From positions 310,001-374,000 of the forward strand of contig NZ_LR594487.1 in assembly GCF_901686465.1 (NCBI RefSeq): DNA of 64,000 nt. The letters are read 5' to 3'. Positions within the stretch are counted from its first letter, which is position 1; the number at the start of each line of letters is the position of its first letter. Position numbers and translations under genes: made by a program. Origin of the DNA: Halorubrum sp. DM2 (GTDB lineage: Archaea; Halobacteriota; Halobacteria; Halobacteriales; Haloferacaceae). The notes beneath the pieces are model-generated. The model was not told the DNA's origin and did no database searches. It saw nothing but the letters and a program-made list of their open reading frames with translations. Below are positions 24,479 through 33,308 of this stretch, piece by piece.

Positions 24479-25339
24479 ATGATCGTACCCGGGTCCAGCT
24501 CGCAGCTGCTCGCGGCCGCGCTCGCCGAGGAGACGGGCCGGGCGCTCGCGACGCCCACCTACGACCGGTTCCCGGACGGGGAGGGGCTCGCCGCGGTGCC
24601 CGACTTCGACGGCGACGAGGCCGTGATCGTCGCCGCTACCGACTCCGACGAGGCGTGGGTCGAACTGCTCCAGCTACAGGACGCCGTCCGCGAGGCGGGC
24701 GCGGCCGACGTGACGACCGTGATCCCCTACATGGGCTACGCGCGACAGGACGCGTCGTTCGGCGACGGCGAACCGGTCTCTGCCCGCGCGATGGCGAAGG
24801 CCATCTCGACCGGCACCGACCGCGTCCGCCTCGTCAACCCCCACGAGGCGACCGTCGCCGACTTCTTCGACGTTCCCGTCGAGACGGTCGACGCCGCGGG
24901 CGTCCTCGCCGGTCCGCTCCCGACCGACCTCGCCGACCCGCTCTTCCTCGCGCCCGACGAGGGGGCCGTCGACGTGGCCGCCACCGTCCGCGACGCCTAC
25001 GGGGCCGGCGTGACGGACTACTTTGAGAAGCACCGCGACCGCGAGACGGGCGAGATCGAGGTGTCCCCCTCCGACGCCGCCGTCGCCGACCGCGACGTGG
25101 TCGTCGTTGACGACATCATTGCGACCGGGTCGACGATGAGCGAGTCGGTCGCCGTCCTCACCGACCGCGGTGCCGCGCGGGTCCTCACCGCCTGCGTCCA
25201 CCCGGTCCTCGCGGCCAACGCGGTGACGAAGCTCCGCGCCGCCGGTGTCGACCGGATCGTCGGCACCGACACCGTCGAGCGCGGCTGTAGCGTCGTCAGC
25301 GTCGCGCCCGTCGTGGCCGACGCGCTGGACGCGGCCTGA
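24479..25339 (+). CDS. prs: Ribose-phosphate pyrophosphokinase (PRPP synthetase)
   Basis: 286 residues, the length of archaeal enzymes. IPYMGYARQD is the conserved flexible-loop region (with the YxRQD motif), RLVNPHEATVADFF includes the catalytic-metal His, and VVVVDDIIATGSTM (about 208-221) is the PRPP-binding loop. Makes PRPP from ribose-5-phosphate and ATP for purine, pyrimidine, His and Trp synthesis. Start MIVPGSSSQLLA is typical. Its stop abuts the stop of the convergent acetyltransferase gene with no gap. Confidence 0.94.
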   Translation: MIVPGSSSQLLAAALAEETGRALATPTYDRFPDGEGLAAVPDFDGDEAVIVAATDSDEAWVELLQLQDAVREAGAADVTTVIPYMGYARQDASFGDGEPVSARAMAKAISTGTDRVRLVNPHEATVADFFDVPVETVDAAGVLAGPLPTDLADPLFLAPDEGAVDVAATVRDAYGAGVTDYFEKHRDRETGEIEVSPSDAAVADRDVVVVDDIIATGSTMSESVAVLTDRGAARVLTACVHPVLAANAVTKLRAAGVDRIVGTDTVERGCSVVSVAPVVADALDAA

Positions 25340-25930
25340 TCAGTCGGTCGTCCCCGACGAGTCCGTCTCCGCCCCGCCGACCCGCCGTATCTCCTCCGCC
25401 GGATTCCCGCTGACCACCGTGCGCGCCGGCACGTCGTCGACGACGACCGCTCCGGCCGCGACGACCGCCCCGTCGCCGACCTCGACGCCGGGCGTGATCA
25501 CCGCTCGCCCGCCGACCCAGACGTCGTCGCCGACCGTCACCGGCTCGCCGAACTCCTCGCCCGTCGCTCGCTCGTCGGGGTCGATCGGGTGCGTCGGCGT
25601 GTAGACGTGGACGCCCGGGCCGAGCAGGCAGTTCTCTCCGAACGCGATCGGCGCGGCGTCCAGGAACACGCAGCCGTAGTTCGCGAAGAACCCGTCGCCG
25701 ACGCCGACGTTGTACCCGTAGTCGCAGCGGAACGGCGGCTCGACGACCGCGTCGCCGCGGACCTCGCCGAACAGCTCCGAGAGGAGCCGCTCGCGCCGGT
25801 CGACCTCGGTCGCGGCGGTGGCGTTGTACCGGCGGCAGCGGTCGCTCGCCCGTCGGCGGTCGGCGGCGAGCTCCGGGTCCGTCGGGTCGTACGCCTCGCC
25901 GGCGAGCATGCGCTCCTTCTCTCGTCCCAT
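25340..25930 (-). CDS. Sugar O-acetyltransferase (maltose/galactoside type)
   Basis: 196 residues. N-terminal MGREKERMLAGEAYDPTDPEL is the helical cap seen in Maa/LacA/NodL; the rest is left-handed beta-helix hexapeptide repeats (VGVGDGFFANYGCVF, IGF-like turns, GDDVWVGGRAVITPG). The catalytic His is in YTPTHPIDP. Acetyl-CoA is the donor; the acceptor is a sugar or related hydroxyl compound, not predictable here. Normal length; ATG 25930 fits the family start. Confidence 0.9.
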   Translation of the reverse strand: MGREKERMLAGEAYDPTDPELAADRRRASDRCRRYNATAATEVDRRERLLSELFGEVRGDAVVEPPFRCDYGYNVGVGDGFFANYGCVFLDAAPIAFGENCLLGPGVHVYTPTHPIDPDERATGEEFGEPVTVGDDVWVGGRAVITPGVEVGDGAVVAAGAVVVDDVPARTVVSGNPAEEIRRVGGAETDSSGTTD

Positions 25931-26016
25931 ACGCCTCGCGGCGCGGCGAGCGACAAAGGGCTGTCCGTCTCGGGGGAGGCGACCGCGACGGCGGGCGGCG
26001 GTCGGGAGGCGGTCCC

Positions 26017-27138
26017 TCAGACGATCTTCATCATCCGCGTCTCGAACTTCCCGACCCGGACCCGGACCCACCCCGCGAGGTCGGCGTCGAGTTCGGGGTC
26101 GTCGGTGTCGACGCGGAGCGCGCGCACGTCGTCGAGCTTCGCCCGGGAGGCGACGATCCGGAGCTCACAACGTCGGATCACTGCCGGCGAGATCTGGGGG
26201 TTGCCGCGGCCGAAGACGAACCCCTGCCCGCCGATGGGCGAGACGACGATGACGTTCTCCTCGCCGAGCGCGTCGAGTATCTCGGCCTCCGTCGCGTCGC
26301 GGGCGATCACCTCGCTGTCGCGCCACACGTCGACGCCGATCGGCGACGGCTCGAAGCCGAGTTCGTCCTTGATCGCCCCGACGGTCGATCCCGGGCCGAG
26401 GACGAAGGTGACGCCCTCGCCGTCGCGCTCGCGGACGTCGGCGGCGACGCCCTCCGCCAGCGACTCGACGGTCCCGCTCGCGGTCTGTTTCGACGACTGG
26501 AGGTCGTCCGCGACGGGGACGTGCGCGACCCCCCGCAGCTCCGGGTGAACCTCCCCCTCGCGGTAGGCGTCCTCGTCGATGTCCATCACCTCGCGGCGCT
26601 CGGTCCGGGAGAACGACGCCGCGACCTCGGCGGCGTCCTCCGGCGACACCGCGAACACCGACGAGTACACCTTCACGCCCGCGGGGACGCCGAGCATCGG
26701 CACGTCGGTCCCTTCCAGCGCCCCCGCGACGTCCGCGGCGGTCCCGTCGCCCCCGACGAACAGGACGAGGTCGACGGGGTCGCTCTCCGCCGTACCGTCC
26801 CCAGTGCCGTCGATCCCGGCGAACGCGCGCACGACCGCAGCCGTGTGGGCCGCGGTCGTCTCCGTCGGTTCCGGCGTCGCGCCGTCGAACGGGTCGACGA
26901 CGCGGACCGGTTCGAAGCCGGCCTCGCGGGCGATCGACTCGCCCATCGGATCGGCGGCGACGGAGACGCGCGTCTCGGGGGCGACGGCGGCCAGTCGGTC
27001 GAGCGTCCGTTTCGCCCGGTTCGGGGCCCGCGGCTCCGCGCCGCGCTCCACCGCCTCGGCCACCTTCCCGTCGGTCCCCTTCAGCCCGACGCGGCCGCCC
27101 ATCCCGGCGACCGGGTTCACCGCGATCCCCACGTGCAT
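26017..27138 (-). CDS. ATP-NAD kinase-like protein (COG3199/AcoX type)
   Basis: 373 residues. AVNPVAGMGGRVGLKGTDG at the N-terminus and VLFVGGDGTAADV (about 121-133) are the diacylglycerol-kinase-like nucleotide-binding signatures (GGDGT) of the NAD-kinase superfamily. The C-terminal ENVIVVSPIGGQGFVFGRG is typical of the AcoX subgroup. It may phosphorylate NAD or another substrate; the canonical short archaeal NAD kinase is a different subfamily, so the substrate is uncertain. Box A cttaagg (about 27165) sits 27 bases upstream, so translation is leaderless from ATG 27138. Confidence 0.85.
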   Translation of the reverse strand: MHVGIAVNPVAGMGGRVGLKGTDGKVAEAVERGAEPRAPNRAKRTLDRLAAVAPETRVSVAADPMGESIAREAGFEPVRVVDPFDGATPEPTETTAAHTAAVVRAFAGIDGTGDGTAESDPVDLVLFVGGDGTAADVAGALEGTDVPMLGVPAGVKVYSSVFAVSPEDAAEVAASFSRTERREVMDIDEDAYREGEVHPELRGVAHVPVADDLQSSKQTASGTVESLAEGVAADVRERDGEGVTFVLGPGSTVGAIKDELGFEPSPIGVDVWRDSEVIARDATEAEILDALGEENVIVVSPIGGQGFVFGRGNPQISPAVIRRCELRIVASRAKLDDVRALRVDTDDPELDADLAGWVRVRVGKFETRMMKIV

Positions 27139-27535
27139 GCCAGAGGGTCACCGCGCCGGCCCCTTAAGCGAGACGCGTCGGACCGGAGCGGGGCGGCGTC
27201 GCGCGTCGACGGCCCGCCGGATCAACTGATAAAACCCCCCAACACCCGGACACGGGAACCAACCGGTGCCCGCCCCTCGGACGAAACGCCGATGGAGTGA
27301 GCCCGCCATCGGCGTGCGAACTGCTCGTCTCACCGGGACTGGATCCCTTCCGTGGGAGCTGCCACACGCCCATGCCGCCCAGTTCCGTTTCGGACCGGCG
27401 GGACGCGGCGTCGCGATCTCACCCCCTCCTGCCCGCGGGACCGAACCGCGGTCGCGCGCCGCCAGTCGCCCGTCCGCCAGCGTTCGCCCCGCCCGAAAAT
27501 CAATGCTTAAGACACCGCCAGAACAATCTCGGCCC
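27139..27535. other. Gene-free region with a strong hairpin; possible small RNA
   Basis: No protein is convincing on either strand. A perfect 9-bp stem (cgccgatgg 27287-27295 with ccatcggcg 27306-27314, 10-base loop) lies in the middle, and a TA-rich spot tgataaaac (27227-27235) could start a transcript through it. Structure does not match tRNA, SRP RNA or RNase P RNA as far as I can tell. The right end carries the box A of the following small gene. Confidence 0.35.
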
Positions 27536-27649
27536 ATGATCCTCGAAGCCGCCGTGACGGAGCCGCTGCCGATCGCCGGGACCGCGGCCGCGGTCCTGCT
27601 CGCGAGCCTCGCCCTCGTCGTCGTGTGGGTCGCGTACCTGTACCGCTAA
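27536..27649 (+). CDS. 37-residue single-span membrane protein
   Basis: Sequence MILEAAVTEPLPIAGTAAA continues into one hydrophobic helix (about 14-34) ending VAYLYR. Box A gcttaag (27504-27510) is 28 bases upstream, giving a leaderless start. Such tiny membrane proteins are easily missed and their roles unknown; a subunit or regulator of a larger membrane complex is possible. It is monocistronic. Confidence 0.6.
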   Translation: MILEAAVTEPLPIAGTAAAVLLASLALVVVWVAYLYR

Positions 27650-27743
27650 ACCGCGCTTTTCTCCGCCGCAACCGCGCTCTTCTCTATCGTAACCCCCCGT
27701 CTCCCACGAGCGCTCAGCCCGTTCTATTGTCGACTGGCTCCGC

Positions 27744-28448
27744 TTATTCCGCCGCCGACTCCCCCTCCACCGCGTCCGCGTGGTCGCGGACCCACGCGGC
27801 CGCGCGCTCGACCTCCGCCTCGCTCTCGCCCGTGATCTTCACGGTCACGACCGCCCCGGGATACGAGCCGACGCGCACGTCGAACCGCTCGCGCAGTTCC
27901 GCGACCCGGTCGAGCAGCTCGCTCTCGGGTTCGTCGACGTCGACGGTGGCGACGTGCGTCCGCGTCCCGGAAAACTCGCCTTCGACCGACTCGAACATCG
28001 CCTTCATCTCGCTCGGGACGCCCGGGAGGACGTAGACGGACTCGACGACGGCACCGGGAGCCACCCCGGCCTCGTTCGGGAGCGGTCGGCAGTCGACGGG
28101 GAGGTGGGTCGTCTCCGCCGCGAGGTCGCCGCCGCTGTACCCCCGTTCGGCGAGCCACGCCGCCGCCTCCTCGTTCTCCTCGACGCCGCGCCCGAACGCG
28201 GCCGCGACCGCTTCCATCGTCACGTCGTCGTGCGTCGGTCCGAGCCCGCCGGTGACGACCACGGCGTCGTACTCTGCGTGGTACTCGTTGACTACTCTCG
28301 CGATCTCGGCGACCTCGTCCGGGACGACCGTCACGCGTCGGACGCTGACGCCCCGGGCGTCGAGGCGGTCGCAGAGCCAGGTCGCGTTCGTGTTCTCGGT
28401 GTCGCCGACGAGGAGCTCGTCCCCGACGGTGACGACGGCGGCGTTCAT
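27744..28448 (-). CDS. CinA-like molybdopterin-binding domain protein
   Basis: 234 residues. VVTVGDELLVGDTENTNA, VTGGLGPTHDDVTMEA and LPGVPSEMKAMF are the signatures of the MoaB/MogA-like fold in CinA N-terminal domains. The C-terminal deamidase/nicotinamide domain of bacterial CinA is absent, the usual case in archaea. Possible ADP-ribose or nucleotide pyrophosphatase activity is known for some homologues; here the substrate is unproven. It lies downstream of the TFE cluster on the same strand, 75 bases after DUF5803. Confidence 0.88.
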   Translation of the reverse strand: MNAAVVTVGDELLVGDTENTNATWLCDRLDARGVSVRRVTVVPDEVAEIARVVNEYHAEYDAVVVTGGLGPTHDDVTMEAVAAAFGRGVEENEEAAAWLAERGYSGGDLAAETTHLPVDCRPLPNEAGVAPGAVVESVYVLPGVPSEMKAMFESVEGEFSGTRTHVATVDVDEPESELLDRVAELRERFDVRVGSYPGAVVTVKITGESEAEVERAAAWVRDHADAVEGESAAE

Positions 28449-28523
28449 ACCGTCTCAAGCGGCGCGCGGTAGAAAAGGACCGCGGCGCGGGCGTGCGGGT
28501 CGGCTCCGGTGCGGCCGGGTCCG

Positions 28524-29312
28524 TCAGAGCCAGCCGTCGTCCTCGTCGCCCTCGTCGCCCTCGTTGACGCCCAGTCCGAGGTCGCGTCGCTGCTCCCGGA
28601 GCGCCTCCAGCTGCCGCCGGAAGTAGAGCACCCCCGCGATCGCGGCGATCACCGCGATGACGAGGATGACACCGAACACCAGTAGGTCGCCCTCGCGGTA
28701 CGACTGGACGACGACCGACCCGCCCGTCACCTCGTCCCAGACGATCCGGTCGCGGTCGCCGACCGTCTCGACCGCGTGGTCGCGCGGCGACACGTGGCCG
28801 ACGATCGGAGCGTCCGTGCTGAAGCCCGGCGGGAGCGTCACGGCGTACGACCCCTCGACGTAGGCGCGCATGGTGAACCGGCGCGGCGATCCCTCGCCGG
28901 AGAACGCGAGCCTGCCGCCCGCCATGTCGTCGGCGAAGCGGATCCACGTCTCGTCGGTCGTCCGCTCGACCTCGCCGCCGCGAGCGCGGAACTCGCTCCC
29001 GTTTACCACCTCGCCGTCGGGGTACTGATACCGCAGCGCCTCGAACGGCATCGGCTCGTCGCCGGAGTACGGGGTCTGCCGGAACAGCCGCAGCTCCTCG
29101 CGGTCGCCGACCGCGTACACGGCGGTGTACGTCGAGTCGGTCGAGAGGGTGAACGCGGCGTCCCGGTCCGTGTCGAAGTCGTACTCGCGGGGCGGCTCGG
29201 CGTCGAGCGTCTCGTTCGTCACCTCGCCGCCGCCCGTCGCGTAGCCGAGACAGCCGGCGCTGACCGCGAGGAGGGTGACCGCCGCGATCGCGAGCGCGAA
29301 GCGTCGGTTCAC
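28524..29312 (-). CDS. DUF5803-type membrane-anchored lipoprotein
   Basis: 262 residues. The N-terminus has a signal with a lipobox ending SAGC at about residue 20; a beta-rich external domain follows, and a single membrane helix (VFGVILVIAVIAAIAGVLYF, about 212-231) precedes a charged cytoplasmic tail with Arg-rich coiled stretch and acidic end. I associate it with DUF5803, found next to tfe in haloarchaea. Function unknown. It starts 14 bases after the DUF2110 gene, so it is probably co-transcribed. Confidence 0.75.
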   Translation of the reverse strand: MNRRFALAIAAVTLLAVSAGCLGYATGGGEVTNETLDAEPPREYDFDTDRDAAFTLSTDSTYTAVYAVGDREELRLFRQTPYSGDEPMPFEALRYQYPDGEVVNGSEFRARGGEVERTTDETWIRFADDMAGGRLAFSGEGSPRRFTMRAYVEGSYAVTLPPGFSTDAPIVGHVSPRDHAVETVGDRDRIVWDEVTGGSVVVQSYREGDLLVFGVILVIAVIAAIAGVLYFRRQLEALREQRRDLGLGVNEGDEGDEDDGWL

Positions 29313-29326
29313 GTGTTCAGCTCACC

Positions 29327-30019
29327 TCAGACGACACAGCGCATCTCGGCCGGGAGGTACGAGCCGATCGCCGCGAGCAGCCCCGGCGGGTCGGTCCCCT
29401 CCGCGCAGACGATGCTCTGTTCCAACAGGCCCAGCCGCTCGACGGTGACGATGTCCTGGGCGTGGCCCGCGCGGTTCACCGTCGCCCGCGTCTCGCCGCG
29501 GGTCGCGGAGTTGACGTTCACCCGCCCGTCGCCGCGCTGCCAGTCGTACAGGCGGTCGCGCTCGGGGTCGGCGAGCCGGGACGGCTCCGCGTCCGGGTCG
29601 CCGGGGTCGCCGTAGACGAACCGCATCGGGAGGTGCTGGACGAGCCCGAACCGCTCGACGACCTGCTGCGGCGAGCCGACGCCGAGGCCGAGTTCGTCGG
29701 CTGCGACGAAGACCTCCGTGCCGGCGTCGAGAGTGAACCCGTCGTCGTCCCACGATTCGAGGGTGCCGACGTACGTCTCGCCCGACTCCAGTCCCCCGTC
29801 GTGGGCGACGATCTCGCCCCACGTCTCCGCGAGGACGTTACGCGCGACCGGCGCGTCCTCACCGGTCACGTCCACCTGAACGAAGCCGTCGTCGCGGACG
29901 CCGACCTGCCAGTCGACGTCGAGCTCGCCGACGTCGTTGGCGACGAGCGAGTTCATGCCGTCGAGCGCGCGGTCGCGGGCGTCGCCCTCGACGTAGCACT
30001 TGGTTGCGAGGACGACCAT
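29327..30019 (-). CDS. DUF2110 family protein next to TFE
   Basis: 230 residues, beginning MVVLATKCYVEGDARDRAL. Its ATG shares one base with the TGA of tfe (TGATG), so translation is coupled. Sequence is soluble, alpha/beta, with an S1/OB-like middle (GTLESWDDDGFTLDAG) and a C-terminal domain including TRATVNRAGHAQDIV. The conserved linkage to tfe across archaea suggests a transcription- or RNA-related role, not demonstrated. Confidence 0.82.
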   Translation of the reverse strand: MVVLATKCYVEGDARDRALDGMNSLVANDVGELDVDWQVGVRDDGFVQVDVTGEDAPVARNVLAETWGEIVAHDGGLESGETYVGTLESWDDDGFTLDAGTEVFVAADELGLGVGSPQQVVERFGLVQHLPMRFVYGDPGDPDAEPSRLADPERDRLYDWQRGDGRVNVNSATRGETRATVNRAGHAQDIVTVERLGLLEQSIVCAEGTDPPGLLAAIGSYLPAEMRCVV

Positions 30020-30543
30020 CAGCCGGTCACGTCCACGTTGAGCTCGTCGCGGAGCTTCCCGATCCGCTCGTCCATCGCATCGCGGAGCCGGTCGTTGTCC
30101 ATCGCGTCGAGCGGCGAGCCGCACTCGGGGCACTCGAAGCCGAAGTCCATCGCCTCGCCGAACTCGAAGCGGATGGAACACACCTCACAGAGGTAGAACT
30201 CGTGGGTGCGCTCGTACTCCTCGCGCTCCTCTAAGGCGTCGAGCAGCCGGTACATCTCCTCTTGGAGGTTCTCCGGGATGTTGTCGTAGTGGAACGTCCA
30301 CAGGTACGTGAGCCACCCGGAGTCCTCGTCGCGGACGCGGCGGTACGTCGCCAGGTCGTTCTCGTACAGGATGAACAGCGCGCGCCGCACGTCGTTGAGC
30401 TCTAATCCCAGCTCCTCGGCCAGCTCCTCGTCGGTGACCTCACCGTCGGGCGGCGCGGCCGCGACCGGCATCCCCGTCGGCCCCACCAGCTCGTGGAGGT
30501 ACTTCTGGATGACGGGGTCGTTCAGTAGATCCTCAAAAGCCAT
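30019..30543 (-). CDS. tfe: Transcription factor TFE (TFIIE alpha homologue)
   Basis: 174 residues. The N-terminal winged helix (about 1-90, with VTDEELAEELGLELNDVRRAL) and a C-terminal zinc ribbon with CEVCSIRFEF and CPECGSPL match archaeal TFE. It binds RNA polymerase and promoter DNA and assists open-complex formation. First gene of a cluster with DUF2110 and DUF5803. Divergent from the M48-like gene at 30694. Confidence 0.95.
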   Translation of the reverse strand: MAFEDLLNDPVIQKYLHELVGPTGMPVAAAPPDGEVTDEELAEELGLELNDVRRALFILYENDLATYRRVRDEDSGWLTYLWTFHYDNIPENLQEEMYRLLDALEEREEYERTHEFYLCEVCSIRFEFGEAMDFGFECPECGSPLDAMDNDRLRDAMDERIGKLRDELNVDVTG

Positions 30544-30693
30544 TACAGGAATCTGGTGGCGGAACCCGGTTAAAAGCTCCGAAAGGCGCGGTCACGATCG
30601 ATCTGTCCCCGGAAAAGATCGCCGTCCCGGACCGCCGGCGATCGACCGCTGGGTCCGGCAGAGCTTTACGCGCCGTGGCTCACACTCGCTGGT

Positions 30694-31659
30694 ATGACCG
30701 ACTCGGTCGACGGCGGCGGGCGTCGTGTGCTCGGTGCCGTCGCGCTCCTCGCGGTCCCGGTCGTGTTGGCGGGGGTGCCGCTCGTTCCGCTCGCCGCGCT
30801 GCTCGGCCCGGGCGGACTCGGAGTCTTCCCGGTCGGCGCGCCCGGCGGGCTGCTCGCGGCCGCCGTCGTCGGGCCCGTCGCCGCCGCGCTCCTCGGACCG
30901 GTCCTCGTCGACCGACGGATCGCGCGGCTCCCCGACGCCGACCTCGACGACCGCCGCGCCGAGTTCGTCGCCGACCGCGTCGAGCGGCTCGCGGCCGACG
31001 TCGGCGTCGACGCCCCCGAGGTGACCGCGGTCCGCGCCGACGCCGCGAACGTCGCCGTCGCGGACGGCTACCGCGGCTCCCGGCTGGTGGTCTCGACGCG
31101 GCTGCTCGGGCTTCCCGAGGCCGACCGCGACGCCGCGCTGCGTCACGCCCTGATCAGGCTCCGGACCCGGCAGGCGCTGCTCACGACCGCGACGCTCCCG
31201 GCGCTGGCCGCCGTCGAGACCGCGGCCCTGCTCGCGACGCTGCTCGTGGGCCGCCGCGGCGACCGCACCGCCGCCGACCGGCGCGTCAACCGGATCCACG
31301 GGTACGAGCCGGACCGCGAGCGCGTCCCGTCGTGGGCCTACGTGGCCGCCGGGGCCCTGCTCTGGCTGGCGCTCCTTCCGGCGTGGCTCCCCGCGACGGT
31401 CGGCGACCGGCTCTCCGTCGCCGGCGGGCGCAGCGCCGCGGACGCGCTCGTCGCCCGGGCCGGGACCGAGGAGCGCGAGGGGCTCGGGAACGCGGTCGCG
31501 TTCGCCAGCGACGCCGCGGGCGCGGGCGACTGGCCCCCGCTTTTGGACCGCCTCTCGCTCGTCTCGATGGCCGACGCCGAGACGGGTCGCGTGCGGGGAA
31601 CGAGCCGTCAGGAGGCGCGCACCCGGCTCGCGCGGCTCCGGTCGAAGCGGGTGCTGTAG
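30694..31659 (+). CDS. M48 peptidase-like membrane protein with a degenerate active site
   Basis: 321 residues. Two N-terminal membrane segments (about 11-35 and 45-70), a soluble stretch DFVADRVERLAADVGVDAPE-like typical of HtpX/M48 (here RVERLAADVGVDAPEV), then VVSTRLLGLPEADRDAALRHALIRL. The last element aligns with the family's HExxH helix, but reads HALIR, so both the Glu and the second His are missing. Two further membrane segments follow. It is probably proteolytically inactive and may be regulatory. Most M48 members in haloarchaea keep HExxH. Confidence 0.7.
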   Translation: MTDSVDGGGRRVLGAVALLAVPVVLAGVPLVPLAALLGPGGLGVFPVGAPGGLLAAAVVGPVAAALLGPVLVDRRIARLPDADLDDRRAEFVADRVERLAADVGVDAPEVTAVRADAANVAVADGYRGSRLVVSTRLLGLPEADRDAALRHALIRLRTRQALLTTATLPALAAVETAALLATLLVGRRGDRTAADRRVNRIHGYEPDRERVPSWAYVAAGALLWLALLPAWLPATVGDRLSVAGGRSAADALVARAGTEEREGLGNAVAFASDAAGAGDWPPLLDRLSLVSMADAETGRVRGTSRQEARTRLARLRSKRVL

Positions 31660-31725
31660 GGTTCAGTCGAAGCGGGCGCTGTAGCTCCCGATCGTCTCGG
31701 TTCCCGCGTGGCAGCCGCCCCCGGA

Positions 31726-33183
31726 TCAGGGGTGCGCCGGAACTTCCATCCGAACGGTCGTCCCGTCCCCGCCGGTCTCGACGTCGAACTCGCCGCCCGC
31801 CTTCCCCACGACCCAGTACATCAGCCAGATCCCGAGCCGGTCGGCGTGGGTCAGCGACGTCTCGCCCACCTCCAGCACCTGCATCTCGTGGTCCGGGATC
31901 CCCGGGCCGTCGTCCGCGATCTCGACGACGACCCACCCGTCCGAGCGGCGCTCGACCCGCACGTGGACGGAAGGGCTCGCCGCGTCGTTGTGTTTCACCG
32001 CGTTCTCGATCGCCTCCTCGACCGCGACCGTCAGCCCGACGACCGTCACGTGGATCGGGTCGCCGTCGGGCAGCGACAGCGTCACCGTCGCGTCCGGGTA
32101 GCGGCGCTGCGTCCGGTCCCGCAGCTCGACCAGCTGCTCGGCGAGGTCGATCGGGACGTCTGACTCGCTCTCGTCGAGCGTCTCGTTGACCTTCCGCACG
32201 GCCGACGCGATACCCATCAGATCCTCTGCGGTCTCGGAGATCACCGCGAGCGACTCGCGTGCCGACTCGTCGTCGATCTCGCCGCGCAGGAGGTCGGCGT
32301 ACCCCTCGATCAGGTTCATTTTGTTCCGCAGGTTGTGTTTGAGCACCCGCGTCATCACCTCCAAGCGGCGCTCACGGATCTTTCGGTCGGTGATGTCGGT
32401 CTGGAAGCCGACGAAGTGGGTGACGGTCCCCTCGTCGTCACGGATCGGCGATATCGTCACCCGGTTCCAGAACTTCTGCCCGTTCGCCCGGTAGTTGAGG
32501 ATGTCGACGGCGACGGGGCGCTTCTCGGCTATCGCCTCGCGGATCGCCGCCCGCGGCTCCGCGGTCGTGTCCTCCCCTTGGAGGAACCGACAGTCCTCGC
32601 CGAGCTTCTCCTCGCCGTAGCCGGTCATCTCCTCGAACCCGCCGTTGAGGTAGACGAGCGGGTTGTCGTCCCCTTCGGTCGCCGCCGCGAGGGTGATACC
32701 GACCGGCGACTCGTCCATCGCCCGCTCCTTGAGCCGCAGCTCGTCGACGGTCTCGGAAAGTTGGACCGAGGTCGACCGGCGCTCTATCAGGTTCTCGATC
32801 CGCGAGACGAGCCCCCGGCGGCTCGTCGGCAGCTCGATCACGTCGTCGACGCGGTCCCACGCGCGCTCTTTCGCCGCCGATCCGGTGTCTCCGCTCGCCA
32901 GCAGCGCAAACGGGAGGAACGCCGGATCGGCGCGTTCCCGCCGCGGCTCGATGCGCTCGCGGACGCGGTCGAACCCGGCCTCGTCGAGGACACAGCAGTC
33001 GAACCGCTCGTCGAGCGCCGCCGCCTCGCTGGCGGCGTCGACCGCGTACCGGTCGCCGAGGGCGTCGACGAGCAGTTCGCGGTCGCGCCGCCGTTCGACG
33101 AACAGCAGCACGCGGGCGTCGTCGTCGGGCTCGGGCGACGTTGCGGGCCCGGACGCTCCGACGCGCTCTCCCGAGTTCGGCCC
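31726..33183 (-). CDS. LOV/PAS sensor histidine kinase
   Basis: 485 residues. An N-terminal receiver-like domain (about 22-130, VLLFVERRRDRELL) is followed by a short coiled segment, then a PAS domain with YLNGGFEEMTGYG and GEDCRFLQG, the LOV signature with the photoactive Cys, then KIRERRLEVMTRVLKHNLRN-type dimerisation helix with phospho-acceptor His (LKHNLRNKMN), and a HATPase domain with EEAIENAVKHN and DDGPGIP. It should sense blue light or redox via flavin and autophosphorylate; the partner regulator is unknown. ATG 33183 (MGPNSGE) is preferred; ATG 33210 is an alternative. Confidence 0.88.
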   Translation of the reverse strand, partial: GPNSGERVGASGPATSPEPDDDARVLLFVERRRDRELLVDALGDRYAVDAASEAAALDERFDCCVLDEAGFDRVRERIEPRRERADPAFLPFALLASGDTGSAAKERAWDRVDDVIELPTSRRGLVSRIENLIERRSTSVQLSETVDELRLKERAMDESPVGITLAAATEGDDNPLVYLNGGFEEMTGYGEEKLGEDCRFLQGEDTTAEPRAAIREAIAEKRPVAVDILNYRANGQKFWNRVTISPIRDDEGTVTHFVGFQTDITDRKIRERRLEVMTRVLKHNLRNKMNLIEGYADLLRGEIDDESARESLAVISETAEDLMGIASAVRKVNETLDESESDVPIDLAEQLVELRDRTQRRYPDATVTLSLPDGDPIHVTVVGLTVAVEEAIENAVKHNDAASPSVHVRVERRSDGWVVVEIADDGPGIPDHEMQVLEVGETSLTHADRLGIWLMYWVVGKAGGEFDVETGGDGTTVRMEVPAHP

Positions 33184-33308
33184 CATCTCCCTTCGAACGA
33201 CGACCCACATCCACTAAGAGGTACGGAAAATTCGGGTCCGCGACCGGCACTCTCGACGCGGGGTGACCGTCACCCACGCTTATGTCGGTCGTCGCGCACA
33301 GAGAAAAC

